Shown: positions 28,822 to 38,783, counted from the stretch's first letter. The stretch: DNA of 64,000 nucleotides from Stutzerimonas kunmingensis (GCF_900114065.1 NZ_FORS01000003.1:496001-560000); one strand, 5' to 3'. Numbers and translations are program-made. Notes: generated by a model from the letters alone, not told the origin.

Positions 28822-29559
28822 TCAGAGATATTCCGGCTTCAGAATGCCTTCCAGCTGTTCATGGGGGATGAACAGTTCAGGGTGCCCGCTCGAGTACGGC
28901 GCAATGCTGTACACGTCGTACTTGAGCAACACGCTGTCTTTCAGCAGCGCGATGTTTTCTGTCTGCTGGAAGGGCCAGAAGCCGGTGAACTCGGCGTCCG
29001 GGGCGTGGCCGTTCTCCACCAGCCAGCGTTGATGGGCCTGGCGCGCAACGCGCCAGAAACTGCCCTCCTGCCCGGGGATCAGCAGGTCCTCGAGACGTAA
29101 TTCCCGATCGGCCTCTCGGTCGTAGTTGATGAAGCCGCGACCGGGCATACCGTGGGCGCCACCGACATACAGATAGCTGGACAGCTCGACGACCAGGATG
29201 TCGCGGTGCTGCTCGCGCAGCTTGGCCTGCAGGTAGCTGCTCCAGCCCGGCTCGGCAGTGCGTAGAAACTGCTGCTGATAACCCTTGAGCGAATCCGGCA
29301 GGCGATCATCCGGACCATTGATGGTCATCCGGCGCAGGCGCGCGTCGATCAGGTTGTTCAGTTCGGATTCGTCGGTGAAGGTCAGGGTGTCGATGTTCAC
29401 CAGTGGGCAGTCTTCGCCCTGGCAGCCCTGCGGGCGTTGCTCGGTGAGGTTCTGGCGCACCTCCACCGGGCGTTCGGAGGCGAGGTGCTGACAGCCGCTC
29501 AGCAGCACGACAAGGCTGCTCAGGAGGATCAGAGTGCGGATGGAGGCGGTTCGATTCAT
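28822..29559 (-). CDS. DUF3298/RsiV-like lipoprotein
   Basis: A 245-residue predicted lipoprotein. The signal peptide ends in a lipobox, LVVLLSGCQH, so the mature protein should be anchored by its cysteine. The body (ELSSYLYVGGAHGMPGRGF and the C-terminal FELFIPHEQL-like end) resembles the DUF3298/DUF4163 fold also found in the extracytoplasmic part of the anti-sigma factor RsiV. No sigma factor gene is adjacent and there is no cytoplasmic domain, so an anti-sigma role is unlikely. Two cysteines (GCQGEDC) near residue 50 could form a disulfide. ATG codons at 29559 and 29574 are both possible; neither has a good ribosome site. Confidence 0.75.
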   Translation of the reverse strand: MNRTASIRTLILLSSLVVLLSGCQHLASERPVEVRQNLTEQRPQGCQGEDCPLVNIDTLTFTDESELNNLIDARLRRMTINGPDDRLPDSLKGYQQQFLRTAEPGWSSYLQAKLREQHRDILVVELSSYLYVGGAHGMPGRGFINYDREADRELRLEDLLIPGQEGSFWRVARQAHQRWLVENGHAPDAEFTGFWPFQQTENIALLKDSVLLKYDVYSIAPYSSGHPELFIPHEQLEGILKPEYL

Positions 29560-29775
29560 GGTTGGTCCAGGCATGGCAGTGCGCTTTCGATTGCCGAAGA
29601 CACCTGAAGTTCGTGCGGCGCTGCAGGTGGAGCTTTCTTCGGCTACGGTGGTCTGCAAAGGGCTGCGCCAGCGACGATGCCGCGTTAGGATGGCGACGAA
29701 GCCGCTCACGTTGTGACGGTTGCAGTCGCCCGCCGTCACGTAAGGCGCGGTTCAAACCGATATGAGTAGTACCCG

Positions 29776-30393
29776 ATGAGCGAGACCTTCAAGCCCGGAC
29801 CGGATGATGTCCAGATCCTCCGACGAGAGCAATGCTTCAGCGGTTTTTACCGGCTGGAACGCCTGCACCTGCGTCATCGCCAGTTCAGCGGCGCCATGGG
29901 CGCGGAGTTGAGTCGCGAGCTGTTCGTGCGGCATGACGCCGTGTGCGTGCTGCCCTACGATCCGCAGCGCGATCAGGTGGTGCTTATCGAGCAGTTCCGC
30001 GTGGGTGCGCTGGGCAAGGTTGAGAACCCCTGGCTGATCGAACTGGTGGCGGGGCTGATCGACAAGGACGAGTCACCTGACGCGGTGGCCCGGCGCGAGG
30101 CGGTCGAAGAAGCCGGGCTGGAGCTGGGCGAGCTGTGGCCGATCACCCGGTACTTCCCGTCCCCGGGCGGCAGCGATGAACAGGTGCATCTCTACATCGG
30201 TCGCTGCGACAGCGAAGGCGCACAAGGCGTCTTCGGTCTGGCCGAGGAAGGCGAGGATATCCGCGTGCATGTCTGGCCGCTGCAGCAGGCACTCCGCGCG
30301 GTCAACGAGGGTCGTATCAACAACGCGGCCAGCATCATTGCACTGCAGTGGCTGGCCTTGAATCGAGAGCAGGTGCGGGGGGCGTGGACATGA
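29776..30393 (+). CDS. nudF: ADP-ribose pyrophosphatase
   Basis: A 205-residue Nudix hydrolase that splits ADP-ribose into AMP and ribose 5-phosphate. The complete Nudix box G-x5-E-x7-REAVEEAGL is visible from Gly at LVAGLIDKDE to REAVEEAGLELGEL. The neighbourhood nudF-yqiB-cpdA-yqiA-parE is shared with E. coli, which supports NudF over other Nudix types. The last codon overlaps the ATG of the DUF1249 gene (ATGA). Confidence 0.92.
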   Translation: MSETFKPGPDDVQILRREQCFSGFYRLERLHLRHRQFSGAMGAELSRELFVRHDAVCVLPYDPQRDQVVLIEQFRVGALGKVENPWLIELVAGLIDKDESPDAVARREAVEEAGLELGELWPITRYFPSPGGSDEQVHLYIGRCDSEGAQGVFGLAEEGEDIRVHVWPLQQALRAVNEGRINNAASIIALQWLALNREQVRGAWT

Positions 30394-30836
30394 GAAAGAC
30401 GCGCGAGCGATACCGAGTCGACCTGCTCGAGCTGCAGTCGGCCTGCGAGGCCAATTACCTGCGCCTGATGCGCCTGCTGCCGGGCATGCGTAACGGTTGC
30501 GACGCGCGCCGCATCGCCATCAGTCAGGGCGACATGTTGCTCGGTGTGCTGGTGCTCGAGGTGCTGGAGAGCTGCCCTTACACCACGACCTTGCAGGTCA
30601 GTCAGGAGAATTGCCTGACCTGGTTGCCGGTGCCGAAGATGGAGGTGCGGGTGTACCACGATGCGCGCATGGCCGAAGTCATTCGCGCCGAGAATGCGCG
30701 ACGTTTCCGCGGCATCTATCACTACCCCAACGCGCAGATGCACCAGCCGGACGAGAAGAACCAGCTCAATCTGTTCCTCGGCGAATGGCTGGGCCACTGT
30801 CTGGCCTGCGGGCACGAGCTGGAACCGGTGCTCTGA
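30390..30836 (+). CDS. yqiB: DUF1249 (YqiB) family protein
   Basis: A 148-residue cytoplasmic protein of unknown function. It starts MRKTRERYRVDLLELQSACEAN in one frame and contains PYTTTLQVSQE and the conserved EKNQLNLFLGEWL near the C-terminus. The start at 30390 overlaps the nudF stop by four bases, so translation is coupled. The gene is kept beside nudF and cpdA in many gamma-proteobacteria, suggesting a link to nucleotide metabolism, which is inference. Confidence 0.88.
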   Translation: MRKTRERYRVDLLELQSACEANYLRLMRLLPGMRNGCDARRIAISQGDMLLGVLVLEVLESCPYTTTLQVSQENCLTWLPVPKMEVRVYHDARMAEVIRAENARRFRGIYHYPNAQMHQPDEKNQLNLFLGEWLGHCLACGHELEPVL

Positions 30837-30988
30837 CCCCTTGCGCCATGCCTTGATAGCCTGATACTGCGCTTGATCCGCCCTGGATGCGCAGCGCTAT
30901 TCTGTGATCCAAGCCCACATCCCGAGGTTTACCCCCCTGCCGGGCACCTACCATAATTCCGTTGCGATTTAGCTCAAGGAGAAGGGCA

Positions 30989-31801
30989 TTGCCTGGTGCG
31001 TCCCTGACTGTTGAAGATTCGGTTCTGCTGGTGCAGCTTACCGACAGCCATCTGTTTGCCGAAGCGGACGGCAAGCTGCTGGGCATGAATACCTGTGACA
31101 GCCTGGAGCAGGTGGTCGAGCTGGCCATCGACGAGCAGCCGCGCATCGACCTGATCCTTGCCACCGGCGACCTGTCGCAGGATGGCTCGGTAGCGTCCTA
31201 CCAGCGGTTCCGCCGGCTTGCCGAGCGCATCGAAGCACCAGCGCGCTGGTGTCCGGGGAACCACGACGAGCTGGCAGCAATGCGTGAGGCCTGCCGTGGC
31301 AGTGCACTGATGGAACCGGTGCTGGAGATCGGCGGCTGGCGTGTGGTGATGCTCGATACGCTGGTGGCGGGCTCGGTGTTCGGCATGCTGCGCAACGATC
31401 AGCTGGAACTGCTCGAGCGCGCACTGAGTGAGGCGCCGGACCATCACCACCTGATCTGTCTGCACCATCATCCGGTGTCCATCGGCAGTCGCTGGATGGA
31501 TACCATCGGGCTGCGCAATCCAGAAGCCCTGTTCGAGGTGCTCGATCGTCACCGCAACGTGCGTGCATTGCTCTGGGGCCATATCCACCAGGAGTTCGAT
31601 CACTGGCGCAACGGTGTACGCCTGCTGGCGTCGCCATCGACCGGCGTGCAGTTCGCCCCGCAGAGCGAAGACTTTCAGGTCGACAGCGTGGCGCCGGGTT
31701 ATCGCTGGCTGCGGCTATATGCCGATGGGCAGCTGGAGACGGGCGTTTCCCGAGTCAGCGGTATCGAGTTCGAGATCGACTACAGCGTCAAGGGCTACTA
31801 A
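30989..31801 (+). CDS. cpdA: 3',5'-cyclic-AMP phosphodiesterase
   Basis: A 270-residue calcineurin-like metallophosphoesterase that hydrolyses cAMP. Metal ligands are visible in order: QLTDSHLF, ATGDLSQDG, CPGNHDEL, LHHHPV and LWGHIHQEF. The start is taken as TTG at 30989 because AAGGAGAAGG lies at 30976-30985, ideal spacing, and no ATG is available before the conserved SVLLVQLTDSH. In Pseudomonas CpdA lowers cAMP and so limits Vfr-dependent virulence. The 152-base gap upstream, after the DUF1249 gene, may hold its own promoter; in P. aeruginosa cpdA is known to be under Vfr control. Confidence 0.92.
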   Translation: MPGASLTVEDSVLLVQLTDSHLFAEADGKLLGMNTCDSLEQVVELAIDEQPRIDLILATGDLSQDGSVASYQRFRRLAERIEAPARWCPGNHDELAAMREACRGSALMEPVLEIGGWRVVMLDTLVAGSVFGMLRNDQLELLERALSEAPDHHHLICLHHHPVSIGSRWMDTIGLRNPEALFEVLDRHRNVRALLWGHIHQEFDHWRNGVRLLASPSTGVQFAPQSEDFQVDSVAPGYRWLRLYADGQLETGVSRVSGIEFEIDYSVKGY

Positions 31802-31938
31802 GGCGGCTCTGCGCGCAGTGACACGCCCTGGCGGTACTTGCCAGCAGATACCCCGAGCCCACCCCATCATGCCGCCGGCCTGCTTGCAGACGGCGGCAAG
31901 TGCCTTGTAGCCTTGCGGTTTTCCTACGAACTGTATCC

Positions 31939-32544
31939 ATGTCCAGCTATTCACCTTCGATTCTCTATATCCACGGTCTCAACAGCTCACCGGTCTCGCA
32001 GAAGGCCAGCCAGTTGTCCGCTGCGCTGGAGAAACTGGGCATGGCCGAACGCTTGCGGGTCCCCGCGCTGCACCATCATCCGCGTCAGGCCATCGCCCAA
32101 CTCGAAGCATGCCTGGCGGAGCTCGGCCGGCCGTTGCTGGTCGGCAGCTCGCTTGGCGGCTACTATGCGACGCACCTCGCCGAGCGCCATGGCCTCAAGG
32201 CATTGCTCATCAATCCGGCCGTGACACCGCACCGCCGGTTCGACGGTTATCTTGGGCCGCAGACCAATCTGTATAGCGGGGAAGTCTGGGACCTCACCGA
32301 CGATCATGTAACCGCCTTGGCGGAACTGGAAACCGCGCCACCACAGGATGCCGAGCGCTATCAGGTCTGGCTGCAGACGGGCGACGAGACGCTGGATTAC
32401 CGTGACGCCGCGCAGTTCTATCGTGGCTGTGCACTGCGCATTCAGGCCGGTGGCGACCATGGCTTCCAGGGATTTGCCGAGCGTCTGCCGGCGCTGCTGG
32501 CCTTTGCCGGCTTCGAGCCGCAGGCATGGCTTGATCGGCTCTGA
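31939..32544 (+). CDS. yqiA: YqiA/YcfP-type alpha/beta-fold esterase
   Basis: A 201-residue alpha/beta hydrolase with SILYIHGLNSSP (oxyanion region), nucleophile elbow LVGSSLGGYYAT and the catalytic His in AGGDHGFQGF. The family comprises small esterases of unknown natural substrate, encoded next to parE in E. coli too. The frame opens 13 codons upstream, but the ATG at 31939 gives the standard MSSYSPSILYIHG. The 153-base gap before parE shows no further feature. Confidence 0.9.
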   Translation: MSSYSPSILYIHGLNSSPVSQKASQLSAALEKLGMAERLRVPALHHHPRQAIAQLEACLAELGRPLLVGSSLGGYYATHLAERHGLKALLINPAVTPHRRFDGYLGPQTNLYSGEVWDLTDDHVTALAELETAPPQDAERYQVWLQTGDETLDYRDAAQFYRGCALRIQAGGDHGFQGFAERLPALLAFAGFEPQAWLDRL

Positions 32545-32697
32545 AGGGATGCTGATGCGCGGCGCAACGTTAGCGCGGCTGGTCGGCGGTCAGGGTGGTT
32601 TCGCGAACGCGGACCGGCCATTGCATTCCGGCGTTGCGCAGACTTTCGCTGCCCGCAAGGGCTGATTCATTCAGAACATAAGGACAGTGCCAGACAG

Positions 32698-34584
32698 ATG
32701 TCTTATACCGCAGAAGCCATCGAGGTTCTTTCCGGCCTCGACCCGGTGCGCAAGCGCCCGGGCATGTACACCGATACCTCGCGGCCCAACCACCTGGCCC
32801 AGGAAGTCATCGACAACAGCGTCGACGAAGCCATCGCCGGCCATGCCCGCTCGGTTCAGGTGATCCTGCATCAAGACAATTCGCTGGAAGTGATCGACGA
32901 CGGCCGTGGCATGCCGGTGGACATCCACCCGGAAGAGGGTGTGCCGGGCGTCGAGCTGATCCTCACCAAGCTTCACGCCGGCGGCAAGTTCTCCAACAAG
33001 AACTACCAGTTCTCCGGTGGTCTGCACGGGGTCGGCATCTCGGTAGTCAACGCCCTGTCGACGCGGGTCGAAGTAACCGTCAAGCGCGACGGCAGTGAGT
33101 ACCGCATGAGCTTCGCCGATGGCTTCAAGGCCACTGACCTGGAAGTCATCGGCAGCGTCGGCAAGCGCAACACCGGTACCAGCGTGCGCTTCTGGGCCGA
33201 TCCGAAATACTTCGATTCCCCCAAATTCTCCATCAGCCGCCTCAAGCATGTGCTCAAGGCGAAGGCCGTGCTCTGCCCGGGGCTGAGCGTCAGCTTCGAG
33301 GACAAGGGCAGCGGCGAGAAGGTCGAGTGGCACTACGAGGACGGCCTGCGTTCGTACCTGGTCGACTCGGTCAGCGATTATCTGCGCCTGCCCGACGAGC
33401 CCTTCGTCGGCACCCTGGCGGGCAACACCGAGGCGGTGGACTGGGCGCTGCTGTGGCTGCCGGAAGGTGGCGAGAGTGTCCAGGAGAGCTACGTCAACCT
33501 GATTCCAACGGCCCAGGGCGGCACCCATGTCAACGGTCTGCGCCAGGGCCTGCTGGACGCCATGCGCGAGTTCTGCGAATTCCGCAACCTGATGCCGCGC
33601 GGGCTGAAGCTGGCGCCGGAAGACATCTGGGAGCGCATCGCCTTCGTCCTCTCGATGAAGATGCAGGAGCCGCAGTTCTCCGGGCAGACCAAGGAGCGCC
33701 TGTCGTCCCGCGAGGCCGCGGCATTCGTCTCCGGTGTGGTCAAGGATGCCTTCAGCCTCTGGCTTAATGCCCACCCGGAGCTGGGCATGCAACTGGCCGA
33801 GCTGGCGATCAGCAACGCCGGGCGCCGCCTCAAGGCCGGCAAGAAGGTCGAACGCAAGAAGATCACCCAGGGCCCGGCGCTGCCGGGCAAGCTGGCCGAC
33901 TGCGCCGGGCAGGACCCGATGCGCGCCGAGCTGTTCCTGGTCGAGGGTGACTCGGCCGGCGGCTCGGCCAAGCAGGCGCGGGACAAGGAGTTCCAGGCGA
34001 TCATGCCGCTGCGCGGCAAGATCCTGAACACCTGGGAAGTCGACGGCGGCGAAGTACTGGCCAGCCAGGAAGTCCACGACATCGCCGTCGCCATCGGCGT
34101 CGATCCGGGCGCGGCCGATCTGGGCCAGCTGCGTTACGGCAAGATCTGCATCCTCGCCGACGCCGACTCAGACGGCCTGCACATCGCCACGTTGCTCTGC
34201 GCCCTGTTCGTTCAGCATTTCCGCCCTCTGGTCGAGGCCGGCCATGTCTATGTCGCCATGCCGCCGCTGTATCGCATCGATCTGGGCAAGGACATCTTCT
34301 ACGCGCTGGACGAGGCCGAGCGCGACGGCATCCTCGAGCGTCTGGTTGCTGAAAAGCGCCGTGGAAAACCTCAGGTCACCCGATTCAAGGGCCTCGGTGA
34401 GATGAATCCGCCGCAACTGCGCGAGACCACCATGGACCCCAACACGCGTCGACTGGTACAGCTGACCCTGGATGATTTCGAGGGCACCCGCGAGATCATG
34501 GACATGCTGCTGGCCAAGAAGCGCGCCGGCGACCGCAAGAGCTGGCTCGAGTCCAAGGGCAATCTGGCCGAGGTGCTGGTTTGA
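32698..34584 (+). CDS. parE: DNA topoisomerase IV subunit B
   Basis: A 628-residue GHKL ATPase subunit that with ParC decatenates daughter chromosomes. ATP-site motifs are VIDNSVDEAIAG, DDGRGMPVDI and GGLHGVGISVVNAL. The TOPRIM domain has EGDSAGGSAKQARD and LADADSDGLHIA. The length is typical. Its TGA overlaps the TTG start of the next gene (TTGA), so the three small genes before parC appear to be one transcription unit with both topoisomerase subunits. Confidence 0.97.
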   Translation: MSYTAEAIEVLSGLDPVRKRPGMYTDTSRPNHLAQEVIDNSVDEAIAGHARSVQVILHQDNSLEVIDDGRGMPVDIHPEEGVPGVELILTKLHAGGKFSNKNYQFSGGLHGVGISVVNALSTRVEVTVKRDGSEYRMSFADGFKATDLEVIGSVGKRNTGTSVRFWADPKYFDSPKFSISRLKHVLKAKAVLCPGLSVSFEDKGSGEKVEWHYEDGLRSYLVDSVSDYLRLPDEPFVGTLAGNTEAVDWALLWLPEGGESVQESYVNLIPTAQGGTHVNGLRQGLLDAMREFCEFRNLMPRGLKLAPEDIWERIAFVLSMKMQEPQFSGQTKERLSSREAAAFVSGVVKDAFSLWLNAHPELGMQLAELAISNAGRRLKAGKKVERKKITQGPALPGKLADCAGQDPMRAELFLVEGDSAGGSAKQARDKEFQAIMPLRGKILNTWEVDGGEVLASQEVHDIAVAIGVDPGAADLGQLRYGKICILADADSDGLHIATLLCALFVQHFRPLVEAGHVYVAMPPLYRIDLGKDIFYALDEAERDGILERLVAEKRRGKPQVTRFKGLGEMNPPQLRETTMDPNTRRLVQLTLDDFEGTREIMDMLLAKKRAGDRKSWLESKGNLAEVLV

Positions 34585-35564
34585 TCCGCCGTTGGCTGGC
34601 GTTGCTGAGTCTGGCTTCGGCACCGCTCTGGGCCAGCGAGGCGGCGCCCGAACTGAAATTGCTCGGCGAGCACCCGGTGGCCGGAATAGCCGGTGGCAAC
34701 CTGTCCGGAATGGCCTGGTGCGGCGATGCCTTGTGGGCCGTTTCCGATCGCGAGGACGACGTTCTCTATCGTCTGGATACCAGCGTCTCGCCCTGGCAGG
34801 CGGAGCCCGAGCGTTTCGAGGCGGGCCCGCCGCCGGACAGCGGCTTGCCCTGGGGCATGCGCATGCGCGCCTGGGTCAGTGGCCAGGTGCGGGGTGGTCA
34901 GCTGGATTTCGAAGGTCTGAGTTGTGACAGCCTGGGCAACCGCTACGTGGTCAGTGAGGCCCATGCCGGCGTGCTGCGGGTCAGCCCGGCGGGTACGGCG
35001 GAATGGCTGCGCCTGCCCGATACGCTGGTACGACAGGCGCGGGCCAGCGGCATGCTCTGGCACTTCAACGCGCTGTTCGAAGGGATCGCCGTCGATCCGA
35101 AGGCCGAGCGCATGTGGCTTGCGGCCGAACGCGAGCGCCGCGGTCTTCTGGTGCTGCATCGTCAGCAGAGCAGCTGGCAGTGCACGGGCGGTTGCGTGCT
35201 GATGGCCGAGGGGGGCGATCAGCTGCCGCCCGCTGCGCTGGGCGATGCGCCGCTGCCAAAGAGCTTCTCGGCGGTGGCGTTCTTCGCCGACAAGCTTTTC
35301 GTACTGGAGCCCTCGGCCTACCGCGTCTGTCGTCGCAACCCGGCCACTGGAGTGGTCGAGCGCTGCTGGTCATTTGCCGAGGAAGCCTTGACCGAGGGGC
35401 GCCGTTACGCTGAGCCCTACGGTAATGCCGAGGCGTTATGGGTCGATGCCGAAGGTGTCTGGATCGGCGTCGACAACAACGGCAAGGCCCGTGGCGATGG
35501 CGAAAAGCGTCCGATCGTCTGGCGTTTTGCCGCGCCCGATGGCGGCTGGGGCGCGAAGCCGTGA
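34581..35564 (+). CDS. Secreted esterase-like-activity-of-phytase family protein
   Basis: A 327-residue protein with a signal peptide (residues ~1-18, ending LWAS). The rest has the repeated beta-blade look of the phytase-like esterase family (DUF/Phytase-like), with NLSGMAWCGDALWAVSDRE, LDFEGLSCDSLGN and FEGIAVDPKAERMWLAAERE. It is probably a periplasmic beta-propeller. Substrate unknown. It starts with TTG in a 4-base overlap with parE and ends with a 4-base overlap with the protease-like gene. Confidence 0.82.
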   Translation: MIRRWLALLSLASAPLWASEAAPELKLLGEHPVAGIAGGNLSGMAWCGDALWAVSDREDDVLYRLDTSVSPWQAEPERFEAGPPPDSGLPWGMRMRAWVSGQVRGGQLDFEGLSCDSLGNRYVVSEAHAGVLRVSPAGTAEWLRLPDTLVRQARASGMLWHFNALFEGIAVDPKAERMWLAAERERRGLLVLHRQQSSWQCTGGCVLMAEGGDQLPPAALGDAPLPKSFSAVAFFADKLFVLEPSAYRVCRRNPATGVVERCWSFAEEALTEGRRYAEPYGNAEALWVDAEGVWIGVDNNGKARGDGEKRPIVWRFAAPDGGWGAKP

Positions 35565-36094
35565 GCCAGACCGCCGGGCGGCGTGCCGGGCGCGTGATGC
35601 TGGTGCTCGCCTGGGGCGTCGGACTGTTCCTGGCCACCCGCTTTTTCGCCGCTTGGGAGGAGGATCGGCTCAACCCCAATCGGCAGCCGGTTTCCCAGCT
35701 GCAGGGCGAGCAGATCGAAGTGCAGCTGGCCGGCAACGTGCAAGGCCATTTCGTTGCCAGTGGGCGGATCAATGGTGAGGCGGTCACCTTTCTGCTGGAC
35801 ACCGGTGCTACCGATGTCGCGGTGCCGGCCGAGCTGGCCGAACGGCTGAGGCTGGAGCGTGGCGCACCGGTGATGCTGCATACCGCCAACGGCCAGACCA
35901 CCGGCTATCGCACCGTGCTGTCGAGCCTTGATCTGGGAGACATCCGCCTGCACGACGTGCGCGCTATCGTCGCTCCCGGCTTTCGCAGCGAACAGGTTCT
36001 GCTCGGTATGAGCGCACTGAAGCAGCTTGAATTCACCCAGCGCGCCGGCACCCTGGTGCTGCGCCAGCAACTACCTCAGGGGCAAGACCGATGA
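35561..36094 (+). CDS. Retropepsin-like aspartic protease, membrane-anchored
   Basis: A 177-residue protein with an N-terminal membrane segment (VMLVLAWGVGLFLATRFF) followed by a single-domain clan AA protease fold. The active-site triplet is in FLLDTGATDVAVP and the second conserved region is VLLGMSALKQLEF. Such TIGR02281-type proteins are thought to act as periplasm-facing dimers like retroviral proteases. The start is GTG, overlapping the upstream stop (GTGA). The frame is open further upstream to 35438, but that extension runs through the previous gene. Confidence 0.86.
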   Translation: MSQTAGRRAGRVMLVLAWGVGLFLATRFFAAWEEDRLNPNRQPVSQLQGEQIEVQLAGNVQGHFVASGRINGEAVTFLLDTGATDVAVPAELAERLRLERGAPVMLHTANGQTTGYRTVLSSLDLGDIRLHDVRAIVAPGFRSEQVLLGMSALKQLEFTQRAGTLVLRQQLPQGQDR

Positions 36095-36474
36095 GGGCGC
36101 TCATACAGTCCACGGTGCCTGTCCTGGCTTCGTTGAATCTCGATGAAAGCCGCGGCTTCTACACGACCTATCTGGGTTTCCAGGTCGTGCTCCAGGCCAC
36201 TGACTACCTGATCGTGGAGCGCGACGGTGCGCAGCTGCATTTCTGGCTTTGCACGGAGCGCCACGTTGCCGAGAACACCTCCTGCTACATACGTACCGGC
36301 GATTGCCAGGCGCTGTACCGGGAGTTCTGTCAGCGTGGCCTGGTCCTGGACGCGCCCGTTATGCAGCCCTGGGGCATGCAAGAACTTTATGTCATCGACG
36401 CCCACGGCAACTTGCTCAAGTTCGGCGAGCAACCAGCCGTGAGTCATCCATCCTTTGCTGAAGAAAACTGCTGA
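36091..36474 (+). CDS. VOC-superfamily (bleomycin-resistance/glyoxalase-like) protein
   Basis: A 127-residue two-module VOC protein: [20 protein letters not shown] with GAQLHFWL, then [15 protein letters not shown] with [16 protein letters not shown]. The metal or ligand residues (His in LHFW, Glu in KFGE) are compatible with a binding role like bleomycin-binding proteins. It overlaps the protease gene by ATGA and parC by one base (TGATG). It has no evident link to topoisomerase function. Confidence 0.85.
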   Translation: MRALIQSTVPVLASLNLDESRGFYTTYLGFQVVLQATDYLIVERDGAQLHFWLCTERHVAENTSCYIRTGDCQALYREFCQRGLVLDAPVMQPWGMQELYVIDAHGNLLKFGEQPAVSHPSFAEENC

Positions 36475-38726
36475 TGAGCGAATCCCTCGACCTGAGCCTG
36501 GACGGCGTGGAGCGTCGCTCCCTCGCCGATTTCACCGAGCAGGCCTACCTCAACTACTCCATGTACGTGATCATGGATCGCGCACTGCCGCATATCGGCG
36601 ACGGTTTGAAGCCGGTGCAGCGGCGCATCATCTATGCCATGAGCGAACTCGGCCTGGGCGCCGACGCCAAGCACAAGAAGTCCGCACGTACCGTCGGTGA
36701 CGTGCTCGGCAAGTTTCATCCGCATGGCGACAGTGCCTGCTACGAAGCCATGGTGCTGATGGCGCAGCCGTTCAGCTATCGCTACACGCTGGTCGATGGT
36801 CAGGGCAACTGGGGCGCGCCGGATGATCCCAAGTCCTTCGCCGCCATGCGTTACACCGAGGCCCGGCTGTCGCGTTATTCCGAGGTGCTGCTCAGCGAGC
36901 TGGGGCAGGGTACGGTGGAGTGGGTGCCGAACTTCGATGGCACCCTCGACGAGCCGGCGACGCTACCGGCGCGCCTGCCCAACCTTTTGCTCAACGGCAC
37001 CACCGGCATCGCCGTGGGCATGGCCACCGATGTGCCGCCGCACAACCTGCGTGAAGTGGCGAGCGCCTGCATACGTCTGCTCGACGAGCCGAGCGCCAGT
37101 GTCGAGCAGCTCTGCGAGCATGTGCTGGGGCCGGATTTCCCGACCGAGGCGGAGATCATCACGCCGCGTGCGGACCTGCTGAAGATCTATGAGACAGGTC
37201 GAGGTTCCGTTCGCATGCGGGCCGTCTACCGTGTCGAAGACGGCGACGTCGTGGTCACCGCGCTGCCGCACCAGGTGTCCGGCTCCAAGGTGCTCGAGCA
37301 GATCGCCGGGCAGATGCAGGCCAAGAAGTTGCCAATGGTCGCCGACCTGCGCGATGAGTCGGATCATGAGAACCCCTGTCGCATCGTCATCATCCCGCGC
37401 TCCAACCGGGTCGATGTCGAAGCGCTGATGCAGCACCTGTTCGCCACCACCGATCTGGAGTCCAGCTACCGGGTCAACACCAACGTGATCGGGCTCGATG
37501 GTCGCCCACAGGTGAAGAACCTGCGTACCCTGCTCAGCGAGTGGCTGACCTATCGCATAGGCACCGTGCGCCGTCGCCTGCAGTTCCGCCTGGACAAGGT
37601 CGAGAGGCGTCTGCACCTGTTGGAAGGCTTGCTGGTGGCCTTCCTAAATCTGGATGAAGTGATCCACATCATCCGTACCGAAGATCAGCCCAAGCCGGTG
37701 CTGATGGCGCGCTTCGAGCTCTCCGAGCTGCAGGCCGACTACATCCTCGACACCCGCCTGCGTCAGCTGGCGCGGCTGGAAGAGATGAAGATCCGCGGCG
37801 AGCAGGACGAGCTGGCCAAGGAGCGCGAGAAGCTGCTGGCGCTGCTGGGTAGTGAAACCAAGCTGAAGAAACTGGTGCGCAAGGAGCTGATTGAGGACGC
37901 GGAAACCTATGGCGACGATCGCCGCTCGCCGATCGTCGAGCGAGCCGAGGCGCGGGCGCTGTCGGAAAACGAGCTGCTGCCGTCCGAGCCGGTGACCGTG
38001 GTGATCTCCGATAAAGGCTGGGCGCGCTGCGCCAAGGGCCATGATGTCGATGCCAGCGGGCTGTCCTACAAGGCCGGAGATGGCTTCAAGGCAGCTGCGG
38101 CCGGGCGCTCGAATCAATATGCGGTGTTCATCGACTCCACTGGGCGCAGCTATTCGCTGGCGGCGCACTCGCTGCCTTCGGCGCGAGGCCAGGGCGAGCC
38201 GCTCACCGGCCGGCTGACGCCACCGCCGGGCGCGAGTTTCGAATGCGTGATGCTGCCCGATGATGAGGCGCTCTACGTGATCGCCTCGGACGCCGGCTAC
38301 GGTTTCGTGGTCAAGGGCGAGGACCTGCAGGCCAAGAACAAGGCGGGCAAGGCGCTGCTCTCGCTGCCGAAAGGCGCCAAGGTCGTCGCGCCGCGGCCGC
38401 TGGCCAGTCGCGAGGAGGATTGGCTGGCTGCAGTGACGACCGAGGGCCGTCTACTGGTGTTCCCGGTGCGGGATCTGCCGCAGCTGGGCAAGGGCAAGGG
38501 CAACAAGATCATCGGCATCCCCGGCGAGCGGGTCGCGAGCCGCGAGGAGTATCTGGTCGATCTCGCCGTGTTGCCGACCGGTGCGACACTGGTGTTGCAG
38601 GCGGGCAAGCGCACGCTGTCGCTCAAGGCCGAGGATCTGGAGCACTACAAAGGCGAACGTGGCAGGCGCGGCAACAAGCTGCCACGAGGCTTCCAGCGCG
38701 TCGAAGGCTTGCTGGTCGAAGCATGA
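36474..38726 (+). CDS. parC: DNA topoisomerase IV subunit A
   Basis: A 750-residue breakage-reunion subunit. The catalytic tyrosine is in [14 protein letters not shown] (Tyr127). The quinolone-determining region reads [11 protein letters not shown], so residue 87 is Ser and 91 is Glu, the usual sensitive-type residues. The C-terminal part forms the beta-pinwheel. Its ATG shares a base with the preceding stop. Confidence 0.97.
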   Translation: MSESLDLSLDGVERRSLADFTEQAYLNYSMYVIMDRALPHIGDGLKPVQRRIIYAMSELGLGADAKHKKSARTVGDVLGKFHPHGDSACYEAMVLMAQPFSYRYTLVDGQGNWGAPDDPKSFAAMRYTEARLSRYSEVLLSELGQGTVEWVPNFDGTLDEPATLPARLPNLLLNGTTGIAVGMATDVPPHNLREVASACIRLLDEPSASVEQLCEHVLGPDFPTEAEIITPRADLLKIYETGRGSVRMRAVYRVEDGDVVVTALPHQVSGSKVLEQIAGQMQAKKLPMVADLRDESDHENPCRIVIIPRSNRVDVEALMQHLFATTDLESSYRVNTNVIGLDGRPQVKNLRTLLSEWLTYRIGTVRRRLQFRLDKVERRLHLLEGLLVAFLNLDEVIHIIRTEDQPKPVLMARFELSELQADYILDTRLRQLARLEEMKIRGEQDELAKEREKLLALLGSETKLKKLVRKELIEDAETYGDDRRSPIVERAEARALSENELLPSEPVTVVISDKGWARCAKGHDVDASGLSYKAGDGFKAAAAGRSNQYAVFIDSTGRSYSLAAHSLPSARGQGEPLTGRLTPPPGASFECVMLPDDEALYVIASDAGYGFVVKGEDLQAKNKAGKALLSLPKGAKVVAPRPLASREEDWLAAVTTEGRLLVFPVRDLPQLGKGKGNKIIGIPGERVASREEYLVDLAVLPTGATLVLQAGKRTLSLKAEDLEHYKGERGRRGNKLPRGFQRVEGLLVEA

Positions 38727-38750
38727 CCAAACGTATTGGCGCTGGAATCG

Positions 38751-38783
38751 AAGGCCGCTTTCACGGAAGATAGCGGCCTTTCC
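38751..38783 (+). terminator. Probable terminator after parC
   Basis: AAGGCCGCT at 38751-38759 pairs perfectly with AGCGGCCTT at 38772-38780, with a 12-base loop and a short TTTCC tail. It lies 25 bases after the parC stop. Confidence 0.5.

Noticed and set aside
28822..29559. Anti-sigma factor function for the DUF3298 lipoprotein
   Set aside because: There is no cytoplasmic sigma-binding domain, no transmembrane helix besides the lipoprotein signal, and no sigma factor gene nearby.
36474..38726. Quinolone-resistance substitution in ParC
   Set aside because: The determining region reads [11 protein letters not shown], with Ser87 and Glu91 as in sensitive types.
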